Below, piece after piece: positions 42,174 through 51,889 of a stretch of DNA of 64,000 bases. Position 1 is the first letter of the stretch. Every line of letters begins with the position of its first letter. The notes below the pieces were generated by a model, which did not search any database, was not told where the DNA came from, and saw nothing but the letters and a program-made list of their open reading frames with translations. The DNA is from Bacteroidales bacterium. GTDB lineage: Bacteria > Bacteroidota > Bacteroidia > Bacteroidales > Muribaculaceae. The translations under genes and the position numbers were made by a program. The DNA lies in NCBI GenBank assembly GCA_910575545.1, contig CAJTFH010000001.1, forward strand, positions 1-64,000, in the 5' to 3' direction.

Positions 42174-43904
42174 TTACTTTATCTTATCGTTAGTGTATAA
42201 ATTCTTGATTATTTTCCACATCATTTCTGCATCACGTTCCGCGTTGGTTACGATTTCCACAACTACCGGATGCTTGTTTTCATCAACCAATAGTTTTGCG
42301 GCATGGTCGAGTTCGGCAAATGTCGGGGCGTTGGCATAAACCATGCCGTAGGCTTCTGCTATCTGACGCAGTGGCAACCGGAGTTCGCATTTCAGAAGCC
42401 TGTCGCGTTCCGGCATGGTGGCGGTTGTTTTTACAAAGCTGAATATCCCTCCACCGCCGTTGTTGATGACAACCATTTTGAAACGGTTATTCATCACGGT
42501 CGATGACAATGCCCCAATGTCGTATTGGGCGCTCATGTCGCCGGTAATCAGCAATGTAGGCTTGTTGTAGACCATAGATGCACCCACTGCTGTCGACAGG
42601 CTTCCGTCAATCCCGCTCACTCCCCGGTTGCAGTCAACCCTGTGGAAACGTCCGAGTCTGTTGAGCATGGCATAACGGCAACTCATTCCGTTGCTCAGTT
42701 GCAGATTCCAGTCTGAAGGTATTTTCGACAGCAAACTGGCTATGGCTGATGCCCCGTGCCAGTTTTCATCATTTCCATTTGATAGCATCCGGTCAGTCAA
42801 CCGGTATGTTTCAGAGGCATATTCCTGCCAGTTTTGTGCATATTCTGAAATAATCAGCCCTTTGCGGTGAAGGTGGCTTAATGCCGTGGCTGTTTTCGGG
42901 AAAAATCCTTCTGCAGTCATATCCACCCTACGGGTCAATGACATGTATGTGTCGATTGTTGCATCATTTTTCCCCACATGCCAATGCTCCTTCACTTTCC
43001 ATTGCCGGGCAACTCGTTTCCATGCGGCTGCCACGGGCGAGCCGCCGAATGTTATGAGAACATCTGGCTTCAACCGGGATATACCGCTTTCTGAAAGATT
43101 GCCCATAAGCGCTTCACACCGTTCCCATATCCCTTTACCATGAAGGTTGGCTAGTCCTTCAGCAAGTACCGCTATATTTGGTAAACCGGTCATCACAGAC
43201 ATCGCCCGGCTTAGCTTGGCAGATGGAGGCATGAAGCCTCCGAATATCAGAACTCTTTTATCGGCCAGCTCGGCAGCCATGGCTCTGGCCATATCATTGG
43301 GAATTGTTTCGGGATAATCTATCGTCTCGATTTTGCGGAAGTTGTCTGAACCGTCCTGCTCCTTTTCACCCGTCAGAGGCATCGACAGTTCCACATTGAT
43401 ATGCACCGGTCCGCGCCGTCCGGTCCGTGCCGTTATAAGCGCATCATTGAGAGTCCGGTTAACAAACCATCCATCCTCCGTGGTTTCTGCTTCCCCCTTT
43501 ATGTTGTATGATGCTTTGACAATGGCCGACAACGCTCCGTTTTGTCTGATTGTCTGGCTGTCGTCCTGGTCAATCCATTGGTGAGGCCGGTCGGCTGAAA
43601 TTACAACCAGAGGCACTTGTCTGTAATATGCCTCGGCAATAGCGGGGGTCTGGTTGAGCAATGCCGTTCCGGAGGTGCAGATCAGAGCCACCATGTTGCC
43701 ACAGGCCGATGCTATGCCCAAGGCGATGAATGCCGCCGATCTCTCATCTATGACAGGTATGGTGTTGAATCCGCCATGGCGCTCTATTGCCATTATCAAC
43801 GGGGCGTTACGGCTTCCGGGAGAAGTGACTGCATATTTCACACCGAAAGCCGCCAATGCGGCGGCTATCTCCCTGCATCCCCGTTTGTCGCTGGTCATTA
43901 TCAT
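42174..43904 (-). CDS. menD: SEPHCHC synthase
   Basis: 576 residues, full length. ThDP enzyme: TSPGSRNAPLIMAIERHG (N-terminal), GTALLNQTPAIAEAYYRQVPLVVISADRP, mid-domain with VLIFGGFMPP, and the ThDP-binding GDMSAQYDIGAL ... VINNGGGGIFSF. Adds a succinic semialdehyde unit to isochorismate, the first committed step of menaquinone synthesis. Two start codons (residues 1 and 3) are possible. First of menD-menB-menC-menE. The isochorismate synthase gene (menF), commonly just upstream in this phylum, is not in this window. Confidence 0.96.
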   Translation of the reverse strand: MIMTSDKRGCREIAAALAAFGVKYAVTSPGSRNAPLIMAIERHGGFNTIPVIDERSAAFIALGIASACGNMVALICTSGTALLNQTPAIAEAYYRQVPLVVISADRPHQWIDQDDSQTIRQNGALSAIVKASYNIKGEAETTEDGWFVNRTLNDALITARTGRRGPVHINVELSMPLTGEKEQDGSDNFRKIETIDYPETIPNDMARAMAAELADKRVLIFGGFMPPSAKLSRAMSVMTGLPNIAVLAEGLANLHGKGIWERCEALMGNLSESGISRLKPDVLITFGGSPVAAAWKRVARQWKVKEHWHVGKNDATIDTYMSLTRRVDMTAEGFFPKTATALSHLHRKGLIISEYAQNWQEYASETYRLTDRMLSNGNDENWHGASAIASLLSKIPSDWNLQLSNGMSCRYAMLNRLGRFHRVDCNRGVSGIDGSLSTAVGASMVYNKPTLLITGDMSAQYDIGALSSTVMNNRFKMVVINNGGGGIFSFVKTTATMPERDRLLKCELRLPLRQIAEAYGMVYANAPTFAELDHAAKLLVDENKHPVVVEIVTNAERDAEMMWKIIKNLYTNDKIK

Positions 43905-43935
43905 AGGCTGCTATGGCAAGTCGGATTTTTCATGT

Positions 43936-43978
43936 GACCCGGAGACAACATGCCTTTATGGCTATGTGTCTCCGGGTC
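43936..43978 (-). terminator. Hairpin between serA and menD, probable serA terminator
   Basis: Perfect 12-bp stem GACCCGGAGACA (43936-43947) / TGTCTCCGGGTC (43967-43978) with a 19-base loop, about 70 bp past the serA stop. There is no T-run right after it, so an attenuator or processing role ahead of menD is also possible. Confidence 0.5.
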
Positions 43979-44049
43979 AGATGTTGTGTTGGTGTTGATG
44001 TCAGGCCGGGTTCATCCCTGAGTTGATCAACTGACAGATATATTCGGAG

Positions 44050-44970
44050 TTATTTGTTTACCCTGAACCGGTCTATGCCGTCGCGCAGGAATGCCACAAC
44101 TTGGTTTGCCGCAGCGATTCCGGCATTGATGTTGGCTTCTGAAGTCTGTGCGCCCATCTTCTTGGGGGTGAAGAACACACGTCCTTCAAATTCCTGCTCC
44201 ATTTCAGCTGCCAGGTCTGGCTTGATATCGGCAACATATTTCAGGTCGGGACGTTCTCTGAGCGCTTTGCAAAGCCCCTCTTCGTCAATAACCTCTTTGC
44301 GGGCAGTGTTGATGAGCACACCGTTTTTAGGCAGCATCATAACCAGATCGTAACCTACCGATTTGCGCGTTTCGTCGGTGGCAGGAATGTGTAACGACAC
44401 AACCTTGTTGTTCTGATAAAGCTCTTCAACGCTGTGCACAGGAGTGACCTCTGCGGCAACCATAACTTCGTCGGGGCAATAGGGGTCGAGTGCGCTGACT
44501 TTCATCCCGAATCCTTTGGCTATGCGTGCCACATTGCGGCCGACCTGGCCGAATGCATGTATGCCAAGGCTTTTTTCTTTAAGCTCTGTGCCTGATGTGC
44601 CGTTATACATGTTGCGTACAGCCATCACAGCAAGCCCGAACACCAGTTCTGCCACTGCGTTTGAGTTCTGCCCGGGGGTGTTTTCCACACACACGTTATG
44701 GGCTGTGGCCGCTGCGAGGTCAACATTATCATAGCCTGCACCTGCACGCACAACAATTTTCAGCTGTTTGGCAGCATCAAGAACCTCTGCGTCAACTTTG
44801 TCGGAGCGTATGATAAGCCCGTCGGCAGATGCAACGGCATTGAGCAGTTCCTCTTTCGTGGTATATTTTTCAAGGAGTTCAAGCTCATAGCCTGCACCTT
44901 CTATAACTTTACGGATTCCGTCAACTGCAACAGCGGCAAACGGTTTTTCCGTGGCAACCAATATTTTCAT
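44050..44970 (-). CDS. serA: D-3-phosphoglycerate dehydrogenase, short type with Lys in place of catalytic His
   Basis: 306 residues; no ACT or ASB domain, so no serine feedback domain. NAD-binding domain with SLGIHAFGQVGRNVARIAKGFGMKV and DPYCPDE; LINTARKEVIDEEGL carries the catalytic Arg. Where most 2-hydroxyacid dehydrogenases have the catalytic His (PHIGA), this one reads FTPKKMGAQT, so Lys replaces it. This pattern is known from the Bacteroides/Entamoeba 'type IIIK' PGDH. First step of serine synthesis. 24 bp after serC. Confidence 0.92.
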   Translation of the reverse strand: MKILVATEKPFAAVAVDGIRKVIEGAGYELELLEKYTTKEELLNAVASADGLIIRSDKVDAEVLDAAKQLKIVVRAGAGYDNVDLAAATAHNVCVENTPGQNSNAVAELVFGLAVMAVRNMYNGTSGTELKEKSLGIHAFGQVGRNVARIAKGFGMKVSALDPYCPDEVMVAAEVTPVHSVEELYQNNKVVSLHIPATDETRKSVGYDLVMMLPKNGVLINTARKEVIDEEGLCKALRERPDLKYVADIKPDLAAEMEQEFEGRVFFTPKKMGAQTSEANINAGIAAANQVVAFLRDGIDRFRVNK

Positions 44971-44994
44971 ATGAATGTTAGAGGTTTTGCTTGG

Positions 44995-46065
44995 TTACAA
45001 CTTGTTTTCGAACTCTTTCATTGCAGCAACAAGCACATCCACGCTTTCCATCGGAAGGGCGTTGTAGAGTGATGCGCGGAATCCGCCTACAGAACGGTGA
45101 CCTTTGATACCTACGATACCTTTTGTTGATGCAAAGTCGATAAACGCTTTCTCCATTTCGGCATATTCCGGTTTGAGAACGAAGCAGACGTTCATAATCG
45201 AGCGGTCTTCGTGGTCTTTTACTGTTGCCTCGAACACCCGGCTTGAATCAATAGCTTCATAGAGTTTGGCTGCCTTCGCGAGGTCGCGTTTCTCCATTTC
45301 TTTGACACCGCCTACCTCCTTGTAATATTTCAGGGTCTGCAGGGCACTGAAAATCGGCAACACCGGCGGGGTGTTGAACATTGAACCCTTGTCGGCATGG
45401 GTCTTGTAGTTGAGCATGGTGGGAATCTGGCGGGTTACATGACCCAGGGCATCCTCACGCACGATGATAATCGTGGCGCCTGCAGGAGCAAGATTCTTCT
45501 GCGCGCCTGCATAGATGATGTCATATTTGCTCACATCAACCGGGCGTGAGAAGATGTCGCTCGACATGTCGGCTACCATGCGCACTTTCACATCTGGATC
45601 TTTGCGGATTTCTGTGCCGTAGATGGTGTTATTGGTGGTGTAGTGGAAATAGTCTACATCTTCAGGCACTGTATAGTTCTTCGGGATATAGTTGTAGTTT
45701 TTGTCTTCGGAGGTGGCAACTATTTCTACATCTCCAAACAGTTTCGCTTCTTTGATGGCTTTGTGGGCCCATACGCCTGTGTCGAGATAGGCGGCTTTGG
45801 TCTGAAGAAGGTTATAGGGCACCATGGCGAACTGCAGACTGGCACCTCCCCCTAAAAACAGCACGTGATAACCGGCTGGAATGTCGAGAAGTTCCTTCAC
45901 AAGTGCTTGTGCTTCATCCATTACAGCCTGGAACTCTTTCGAGCGGTGAGATACTTCCAGAATCGACAGACCTGTGTTGGCGAAGTCAATAACCGCGTCG
46001 GCGGTGTTCTTGATAGTGTAGGGGGTCAGAATCGACGGCCCTGCATAAAAGTTATGCTTCTTCAT
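44995..46065 (-). CDS. serC: Phosphoserine aminotransferase
   Basis: 356 residues, family length. Class V PLP enzyme: [14 protein letters not shown] at the N-terminus, [33 protein letters not shown], and the PLP lysine in [17 protein letters not shown] (about residue 195). C-terminal [21 protein letters not shown] is the SerC signature. Converts 3-phosphohydroxypyruvate to phosphoserine. Operon serC-serA with a -7 element about 90 bp upstream. Confidence 0.96.
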   Translation of the reverse strand: MKKHNFYAGPSILTPYTIKNTADAVIDFANTGLSILEVSHRSKEFQAVMDEAQALVKELLDIPAGYHVLFLGGGASLQFAMVPYNLLQTKAAYLDTGVWAHKAIKEAKLFGDVEIVATSEDKNYNYIPKNYTVPEDVDYFHYTTNNTIYGTEIRKDPDVKVRMVADMSSDIFSRPVDVSKYDIIYAGAQKNLAPAGATIIIVREDALGHVTRQIPTMLNYKTHADKGSMFNTPPVLPIFSALQTLKYYKEVGGVKEMEKRDLAKAAKLYEAIDSSRVFEATVKDHEDRSIMNVCFVLKPEYAEMEKAFIDFASTKGIVGIKGHRSVGGFRASLYNALPMESVDVLVAAMKEFENKL

Positions 46066-46154
46066 CTCAATTGGTTTTGGTAAGTTTGGCTTTCAGGTAT
46101 TATAATTTGCCGGTTACGCTGCCCCTTTTGCGCGGGACGGATAATCGTATGTTG

Positions 46155-46162
46155 CAAAGTTA
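46155..46162 (-). promoter_or_regulatory. -7 element TAACTTTG for serC-serA
   Basis: Minus-strand TAACTTTG fits TAnnTTTG, 90 bases before the serC ATG. Confidence 0.6.
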
Positions 46163-46247
46163 ACATATATTCCGCTCTTTCCAAGCGTTTCAACGATTAT
46201 TTTTCACCGGAGTGAAAAATCGCTCTCTAACGGAATCGGTTTTTGGG

Positions 46248-46329
46248 GAGTATTTGAATTTAACTCAGATATGTGTGAGATGATTAAACATCACTCGATT
46301 AATTGGTAATGTGTTAAATTCAAACACTC
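46248..46329. repeat. Inverted-repeat intergenic element, copy A
   Basis: 82 bp bounded by GAGTATTTGAATTTAAC (46248-46264) and GTTAAATTCAAACACTC (46313-46329), inverted repeats matching at 16 of 17 positions. Three other gaps in the window have related ends (54651-54699, 60156-60220, 62742-62919). It encodes nothing; it looks MITE-like or REP-like. Confidence 0.7.
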
Positions 46330-46574
46330 TCTTAATCAATGCATATTAAAACAGTCTTTCGGTGTTGAGCCGGTGGAGGATGGCGTTGAACGCCGTTACA
46401 TATCCGTTAACAATGTTTTTAGCGTATGACCGGACACATCCGGCGATGATTGTAAAAACAAGTGATAGTAATGCCGGTATGATTGGAGTTCGGTTTATAA
46501 GTTTAGGTGTTGTTTATTGATGTAAAGTTTTGTAATTTCAACCTTCTTAAGGCTATATGTTACAGGAATTGTGT
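46330..46574. other. Intergenic DNA left of the U32 gene, no gene seen
   Basis: About 245 bases between repeat copy A and the U32 promoter. Two small hairpins are visible, GGCGT/ACGCC near 46383 and CCGGA/TCCGG near 46432. I see no gene or known RNA motif. Confidence 0.4.
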
Positions 46575-46582
46575 TAATTTTG
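46575..46582 (+). promoter_or_regulatory. -7 element TAATTTTG for the U32 gene
   Basis: TAATTTTGC matches TAnnTTTG, 20 bases before ATG 46603; supports that start over the longer frame from 46507. Confidence 0.6.
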
Positions 46583-46602
46583 CAATTCAAAAACAAGTAA
46601 CC

Positions 46603-48483
46603 ATGTCTCAGCAATTGAAAGATCTTATTAAAGATTACCCAAGGGTTATTGAACTGTTGGCGCCTGCGCGTGATGCGGCCACTGCCATAGCTGCCATTGA
46701 CCATGGCGCTGATGCTGTTTATATGGGTGCGTATTCACACGGTGCCAGGCGCCAGGCGGCAAATTCCCTGGAGGATATATCTGCGGTTGTGGATTATGCC
46801 CATAGATTCAACGTCAGGGTGTATGTTACGGTCAACACGATTGTATATGACACGGAATTGGAGGATGTGGAGCGGTTGGTGTGGGATTTATACCGTATAG
46901 GGGTCGACGCCCTTATAGTTCAGGATATGGCGTTGCTGAAGATGCCGCTTCCGCCGATAGCGTTGCATGCATCTACCCAGTGTGACATACGTACTCCTGC
47001 CAAGGCCCGTTTCCTTCAGGATGCGGGATTTTCACAACTTGTGCTGCCACGCGAATTGACACTTGATGAAATTGCAGCTTTCCGGGAGGCGACGGATGTG
47101 CCTCTTGAAGCATTTGTGCACGGGGCATTGTGTGTCAGCTACAGTGGCGATTGCCAGGCGAGTTTTGCAGTCACAGGCCGTAGCGCCAACCGTGGAGACT
47201 GCGCCCAGATATGCCGTTTGCCGTTCAACCTTGAAGATGCTTCCGGGCGTCAGTTGATAAAAGGGAAGCATCTTCTTTCGCTGAAAGATATGAACCGTAT
47301 AGATTATCTTGCAGATATGCTTGAGGCCGGAGTGTCGTCGTTCAAGATTGAGGGGCGTCTGAAGGATTCAAACTATGTTCGTAATGTTGTTGCTGCGTAT
47401 AGTTGTGCTCTGAATAAGATTGTTGCTGCCAATCCGGAGCGTTACCGGCGTGCTTCGAGGGGGCGGGTTGAATATTCTTTCATTCCGGCTCTTGAGAAGA
47501 GTTTCAACCGTGGGTTCACTCCATATTTCCTTCGGGAGCCGAAGCGGGCATTATCGATGGCTTCGGTTGATTCACCCAAGTGGATTGGCGAACAGGTCGG
47601 GGTGGTGACTGCAGTGCATGGAGCACGGATAATTGTAGCTTCGTTAGAGAAGGCGCTTTCAAACGGTGACGGATTGGGATATTTTGATGTTAAAGGGCAG
47701 TTCTGCGGTTTCCGTCTCAACCGGGTCGAGGGGTCGAGGCTATATGCCGCCTGTGATATAAATGTGCATAAAGGTGAGCGATTATATCGGAATTATGATA
47801 AACAGTGGGGTGACATGTTTTCAAAGCCTACTGCTTGCCGCTCAATCGGTGTGGATTTCTCTTTGCGTGTGGCAGACCGGATGTTGGTGTTAACAGTGGC
47901 CGATACGGATGGAGTTTCAGTTTCCGTGGCTGCAGAATGTGATGTGCAGAAAGCTGATAAGCCTCAGTATGATAGTCGTTTGAGAGTGCTTTCGAAATTG
48001 GGCGACACTATTTTTGTTTTGAATAGATTTGAGGATGAGGCCTCAGATGCGTTTATTCCGGCATCGGTGCTTACGCGTCTTAAGAGGGATGCGACAGGGG
48101 CTTTGTTGGCAACATATGCGGCGACATATAAATATGACCGGCGTCGTGAGCAGGCTGCCGGGCTTGCATTGCCCGAAGGAACCCATTTGACAAGGCATGA
48201 TAATATCGCCAACCATCTGTCGGCGCAATTTTATCGCGAGGTTATGCACGATGCCAAACCGGATGAGCTGCCCAAAGCCTTAGAGACTGCAAAAGATGTC
48301 AGGAGAAGTGATGAAATGCGGGTTATGCAGACACGTTATTGTTTGCGCCGCGAACTTGGCGCTTGTCTGAAAACTCCGGCAAGAGTGAATCTGCCCTCAC
48401 CGCTGTTTTTGACGTCGGGGCAGAACCGCTTCAGGCTTGATTTCGACTGTGCGTGCTGCCGGATGTCGGTTATCAAAATCTGA
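46603..48483 (+). CDS. Peptidase U32 family protein, RlhA-like
   Basis: 626 residues from ATG 46603. N-terminal U32 barrel (about 15-310): ELLAPARDAATAIAAIDHGADAVYMG, LHASTQCDIRTPAKARFL, and the family signature EAFVHGALCVSYSGDCQASFAVTGRSANRGDCAQICR, whose Cys residues bind an iron-sulfur cluster. A long C-terminal DUF3656-type region follows (FNRGFTPYFLRE, SPKWIGEQVG) and two Cys near the end (DCACCRM). Length and layout match E. coli RlhA (YdcP), which hydroxylates a 23S rRNA cytidine using prephenate; TrhP-type tRNA hydroxylation is the alternative. Its stop overlaps the convergent porin gene by 11 bp. Confidence 0.85.
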   Translation: MSQQLKDLIKDYPRVIELLAPARDAATAIAAIDHGADAVYMGAYSHGARRQAANSLEDISAVVDYAHRFNVRVYVTVNTIVYDTELEDVERLVWDLYRIGVDALIVQDMALLKMPLPPIALHASTQCDIRTPAKARFLQDAGFSQLVLPRELTLDEIAAFREATDVPLEAFVHGALCVSYSGDCQASFAVTGRSANRGDCAQICRLPFNLEDASGRQLIKGKHLLSLKDMNRIDYLADMLEAGVSSFKIEGRLKDSNYVRNVVAAYSCALNKIVAANPERYRRASRGRVEYSFIPALEKSFNRGFTPYFLREPKRALSMASVDSPKWIGEQVGVVTAVHGARIIVASLEKALSNGDGLGYFDVKGQFCGFRLNRVEGSRLYAACDINVHKGERLYRNYDKQWGDMFSKPTACRSIGVDFSLRVADRMLVLTVADTDGVSVSVAAECDVQKADKPQYDSRLRVLSKLGDTIFVLNRFEDEASDAFIPASVLTRLKRDATGALLATYAATYKYDRRREQAAGLALPEGTHLTRHDNIANHLSAQFYREVMHDAKPDELPKALETAKDVRRSDEMRVMQTRYCLRRELGACLKTPARVNLPSPLFLTSGQNRFRLDFDCACCRMSVIKI

Positions 48484-49555
48484 CAACAAGTTCCGCAACG
48501 ATTTTGTCGGCTTCTCCCTGTGGGGTCTGCTTGTCGTGGAAATATTTTTCGTAGTTGAGCCGGATGGCGGCTTTCACTGATTTATGGTTGTAGGCCAGGG
48601 TTGAACCCACTGTGATGCGCTGCCGCCCAAACTGGTCTGTCGATAAAGAACCGTTGGAATTGCATTGACCCGATGAGTGAGCCGTCATGCCGTCGAAACG
48701 GCCTTGGATTGACAGAGTGTTGAACACGGTTTTTTCAAGCGGGATGGCATATGATGCAAACAGGTTCCACCCGTGTGCCGGTTTGTGTTTGTCTGCATCA
48801 TAGTGCTTGTATTGATACTCACCTTCAACAATCCACCGGTCGTTATCCCATGTCAAAGCTCCGTCGACGAGATTCATCCGCACCTTATCCGGTTCGGCCG
48901 ATATAAATCCGGTTGCAATTGTGATATTTGAGATCCGGTATGTTGCCTTGGCGGCATAGTTCATCGTCTTTTGCCATACTTCATGATTGCTTTTTGGCGC
49001 GGAGTTGAATATCCCGGCTTCTACAGTGAGTGGGATTTTTGAACCGTAATAACCTATTTTCGCACCTACCTCACGCATGTTGAGCATGTGTTTTCCTAAA
49101 AAAGACCGGTTGGCAAAGTAATATCCTCCGGGGGCACGGAAGCAGTCAACCCCATAAGGAACACGGAACTGGCCGGCTTGCACGCGCCAGTTTTTGGAGA
49201 ATCTCCAACGTGCATATGCGTCGAGAAATGTGAATTTACCACGGTCGCAGGCATCGATTTGCACAAAATAACTCAGACTTTTCAGGATGTTGCCTCCAAC
49301 CGATACACGGGCGTTTCTTACCTGGAACCGTTGCCCGAAATCGCCATGTATGAATTCGCCTTCCCATCGTGTGCGTACAACACCGTGGATTTTTGGCATA
49401 TAGTCGACCCCTTGGGTCTCATCAGGTGTGACATAAGCGACGGTAGTAGTTGTTGTGGTAGTGGTTATGGTTGTGGATTCCCCAGGTTGCGCACTGATCG
49501 GATTTTGAATCAAAGTGGCAATAAATGCCACGAATAAGGCTGCTGACTTTTTCAT
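48473..49555 (-). CDS. Phosphate-selective porin O/P-type outer-membrane protein
   Basis: 360 residues. Signal peptide (ends ISAQ, residue 22), then a run of Thr (about 27-38). Barrel: MPKIHGVVRTRWEGEFIHGDFGQRFQVRNARVSVGG, FLDAYARWRFSKNWRVQAGQFRVPYG, and a last strand ending in ELVVRF with the terminal Phe typical of BAM substrates. Matches the OprO/OprP family. Ligand preference cannot be read. Ends 11 bp inside the U32 gene tail and starts 32 bp after rarA, possibly on the same transcript. Confidence 0.85.
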   Translation of the reverse strand: MKKSAALFVAFIATLIQNPISAQPGESTTITTTTTTTTVAYVTPDETQGVDYMPKIHGVVRTRWEGEFIHGDFGQRFQVRNARVSVGGNILKSLSYFVQIDACDRGKFTFLDAYARWRFSKNWRVQAGQFRVPYGVDCFRAPGGYYFANRSFLGKHMLNMREVGAKIGYYGSKIPLTVEAGIFNSAPKSNHEVWQKTMNYAAKATYRISNITIATGFISAEPDKVRMNLVDGALTWDNDRWIVEGEYQYKHYDADKHKPAHGWNLFASYAIPLEKTVFNTLSIQGRFDGMTAHSSGQCNSNGSLSTDQFGRQRITVGSTLAYNHKSVKAAIRLNYEKYFHDKQTPQGEADKIVAELVVRF

Positions 49556-49587
49556 GGCGCAAAATTAATCAAAAAATCCTAAATGCG

Positions 49588-50859
49588 CTATTTGCCCCAG
49601 CGCTGCCGTTGAAGGTCGGCTGCACGGATTTCTGACGGATTGTCTGCCGGATTCCAGAACTTGCGACCGTCAATCTGATCGGGCAGGAATTGCTGGCGTA
49701 CGAAATTCCCCGGATAGTCGTGGGCGTATTTATAGTCGGCTCCATAACCTAAATTTTTCATTAATGAGGTCGGAGCGTTGCGTATGTGGAGCGGAACCGG
49801 AAGGTTACCGGATTGTCTGACCTCTGCCAGTGCATTGTCGATGGCCATATAGGCCGAATTGCTTTTTTGTGATGTTGCAAGATAAACAGTGCACTCAGCC
49901 AACGGAATCCTTCCTTCCGGCATACCGACCTTTTTGACTATATCGAATGTGGCGTTGGCCAACAACATGGCGTTGGGATTCGCGAGGCCGATATCTTCAC
50001 AAGCGAGTATGGTCAACCGGCGGGCGATGAATTCAGGATCTTCGCCGCCTTCAATCATACGCGCGAGCCAATATATGGCAGCGTCGGGGTCGCTTCCACG
50101 CACGCTTTTTATGAAAGCCGAGATGATGTCATAGTGCATTTCCCCCTGTTTGTCATATGCCATAGGATTCTCCTGCAGGCGCTCGATTACGGTTTTGTCG
50201 TTGATAACCATCGGTTGCCCCAGGGGGGTGGATTGTTGCAACAGGTCGATTATGTTGAGGAGTTTTCTGGCATCACCTCCTGAGAAGCGGAATAAAGCGT
50301 CGGTCTGCTCGACCGATACATTGCTTGTGCGCAGGATTTCGTCGGTTGTTATTGCCCGGTCGAGAAGTTCCTGGAGTTCCGGCTCTTCGAGTGTTTTTAG
50401 AACATAGACCTGGGCACGCGATAGCAACGGCCTTATGACTTCAAACGACGGGTTTTCGGTGGTTGCCCCGATTAGCGTTATAGTGCCATTTTCCACCGCG
50501 CCCAAGAGGCTGTCTTGTTGCGATTTGCTGAAACGGTGGATTTCATCTATGAATAATATCGGGCGTCCGGCAGAGAACATGCTCCCGGCATCGGCTTTAC
50601 ATCTTTCAATGACCTCCCGCACATCTTTCACACCGGCGTTTACTGCGCTTAGGGTGTAGAATGGCGATTTGGTTGTATTGGCGATGATACGTGCAATCGT
50701 TGTTTTGCCCACACCGGGAGGCCCCCAGAGAATGAACGAACTGACGTTGCCCGAATCTATCATGCGGCGCAATATGCTCCCGTCACCAACGAGATGTTTC
50801 TGTCCGATATATTCATCGAGACTCTTGGGCCTGAGTCTTTCAGCTAATGGTGCAAGCAT
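49588..50859 (-). CDS. rarA: Replication-associated recombination protein A (MgsA-type AAA+ ATPase)
   Basis: 423 residues. Clamp-loader-like AAA+: N-terminal LAERLRPKSLDEYIGQKHLVG, Walker A WGPPGVGKTTIARI, Walker B ILFIDEIHRF, sensor 1 GATTENPSF, FSGGDARKLLN, and a C-terminal tetramerisation part (EGRIPLAECTVYLATSQKSNSAYMAI; HIRNAPTSLMKNLGYG). Works at stalled forks with RecA/SSB. 14 bp after fmt. Confidence 0.95.
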   Translation of the reverse strand: MLAPLAERLRPKSLDEYIGQKHLVGDGSILRRMIDSGNVSSFILWGPPGVGKTTIARIIANTTKSPFYTLSAVNAGVKDVREVIERCKADAGSMFSAGRPILFIDEIHRFSKSQQDSLLGAVENGTITLIGATTENPSFEVIRPLLSRAQVYVLKTLEEPELQELLDRAITTDEILRTSNVSVEQTDALFRFSGGDARKLLNIIDLLQQSTPLGQPMVINDKTVIERLQENPMAYDKQGEMHYDIISAFIKSVRGSDPDAAIYWLARMIEGGEDPEFIARRLTILACEDIGLANPNAMLLANATFDIVKKVGMPEGRIPLAECTVYLATSQKSNSAYMAIDNALAEVRQSGNLPVPLHIRNAPTSLMKNLGYGADYKYAHDYPGNFVRQQFLPDQIDGRKFWNPADNPSEIRAADLQRQRWGK

Positions 50860-50873
50860 GTTTTATGCTAAGT

Positions 50874-51863
50874 TTATATCATTATGCAATTTTGCGGAAG
50901 CCGTGCTCCACGAAGGAATTCATCGGCGTTCATGCGTCGTTTGCCGGCAGGTTGAAGTTGTTTGATTTCTATCTCATTGCCGTCGCCACATGTCACGAAT
51001 AGCCGGTTGTTCCGCACAGATACTTTCCCCGCCTGTGGTGTATTGCTGTTTATCAGGGAGGTCTTGTCAATTACGGTTGTGAAAACTTTCAGATTCAGGG
51101 CGGTTGCTTCAAAATTCATGGCATCATGGATTTCAGTCCATGCGGCAGGGTAGGGGCTTAGGCCTCTAACATGATTGTGGACTGCTGTGGCGCTGAGTTT
51201 CCAGTCGATGCGGCATGTTTCTTTGAAAATCTTAGGGGCAGGTGTGGACTCTTCTCCTTTAAGGATTGCGTCTTGAGACATCGGGGTGAGGTCTCCGGCG
51301 ATTATATGGCTGATGGTGTCGACGGTCAGGTCTGCCCCGAGGGTCATTAGTTTATCATGCACATCACCCACATTGTCTTCAGGGAGGATGTCAATCCGTT
51401 CTTGCCGCAATATGTCGCCGGTGTCGATTTCATGTTTGAGAAAGAAGGTGGTCACTCCGGTTTCAGTGTCGCCGTTAATCACTGCCCAATTTATCGGGGC
51501 GGCTCCGCGATATCTGGGGAGAAGTGACGCATGGAGGTTGAACGTGCCCAACGGGGGCATCTGCCAGACTACTTCCGGAAGCATTCTGAATGCGATCACT
51601 ATAAACAGGTCGGCATTGTAACCGCGTAGCTCGTTGATGAAATCCTCATCTTTCAGTTTTGCGGGCTGCATCAAAGGTATGCCGTTGGCTATGGCATATT
51701 CTTTCACGGGGGACTGGAACATCTTATGGCCGCGTCCGGCAGGTTTATCCGGCATGGTTACGGCAGCAACCACATTATATCCGTCTTTGACAATCCTGTC
51801 AAGGCTTGCAACGGCAAACTCCGGCGTGCCGAAAAAAACAATTTTCAAATCTTCTTTCTTCAT
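50874..51863 (-). CDS. fmt: Methionyl-tRNA formyltransferase
   Basis: 329 residues from ATG 51863; a GTG start at 51893 would overlap the upstream stop. Formyltransferase domain: IVFFGTPEFAVASL, NADLFIVIAFRMLPEVVW, the hallmark NLHASLLPRYRGAAPINWAVINGD with the catalytic His/Asn, and GVTTFFLKHEIDTGD. C-terminal OB-like domain (VHNHVRGLSPYPAAWT). Formylates the initiator Met-tRNA. Between the RluA-family gene and rarA. Confidence 0.96.
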   Translation of the reverse strand: MKKEDLKIVFFGTPEFAVASLDRIVKDGYNVVAAVTMPDKPAGRGHKMFQSPVKEYAIANGIPLMQPAKLKDEDFINELRGYNADLFIVIAFRMLPEVVWQMPPLGTFNLHASLLPRYRGAAPINWAVINGDTETGVTTFFLKHEIDTGDILRQERIDILPEDNVGDVHDKLMTLGADLTVDTISHIIAGDLTPMSQDAILKGEESTPAPKIFKETCRIDWKLSATAVHNHVRGLSPYPAAWTEIHDAMNFEATALNLKVFTTVIDKTSLINSNTPQAGKVSVRNNRLFVTCGDGNEIEIKQLQPAGKRRMNADEFLRGARLPQNCIMI

Positions 51864-51889
51864 TGCGGGGGAAATGCGTTTGGATTCCT

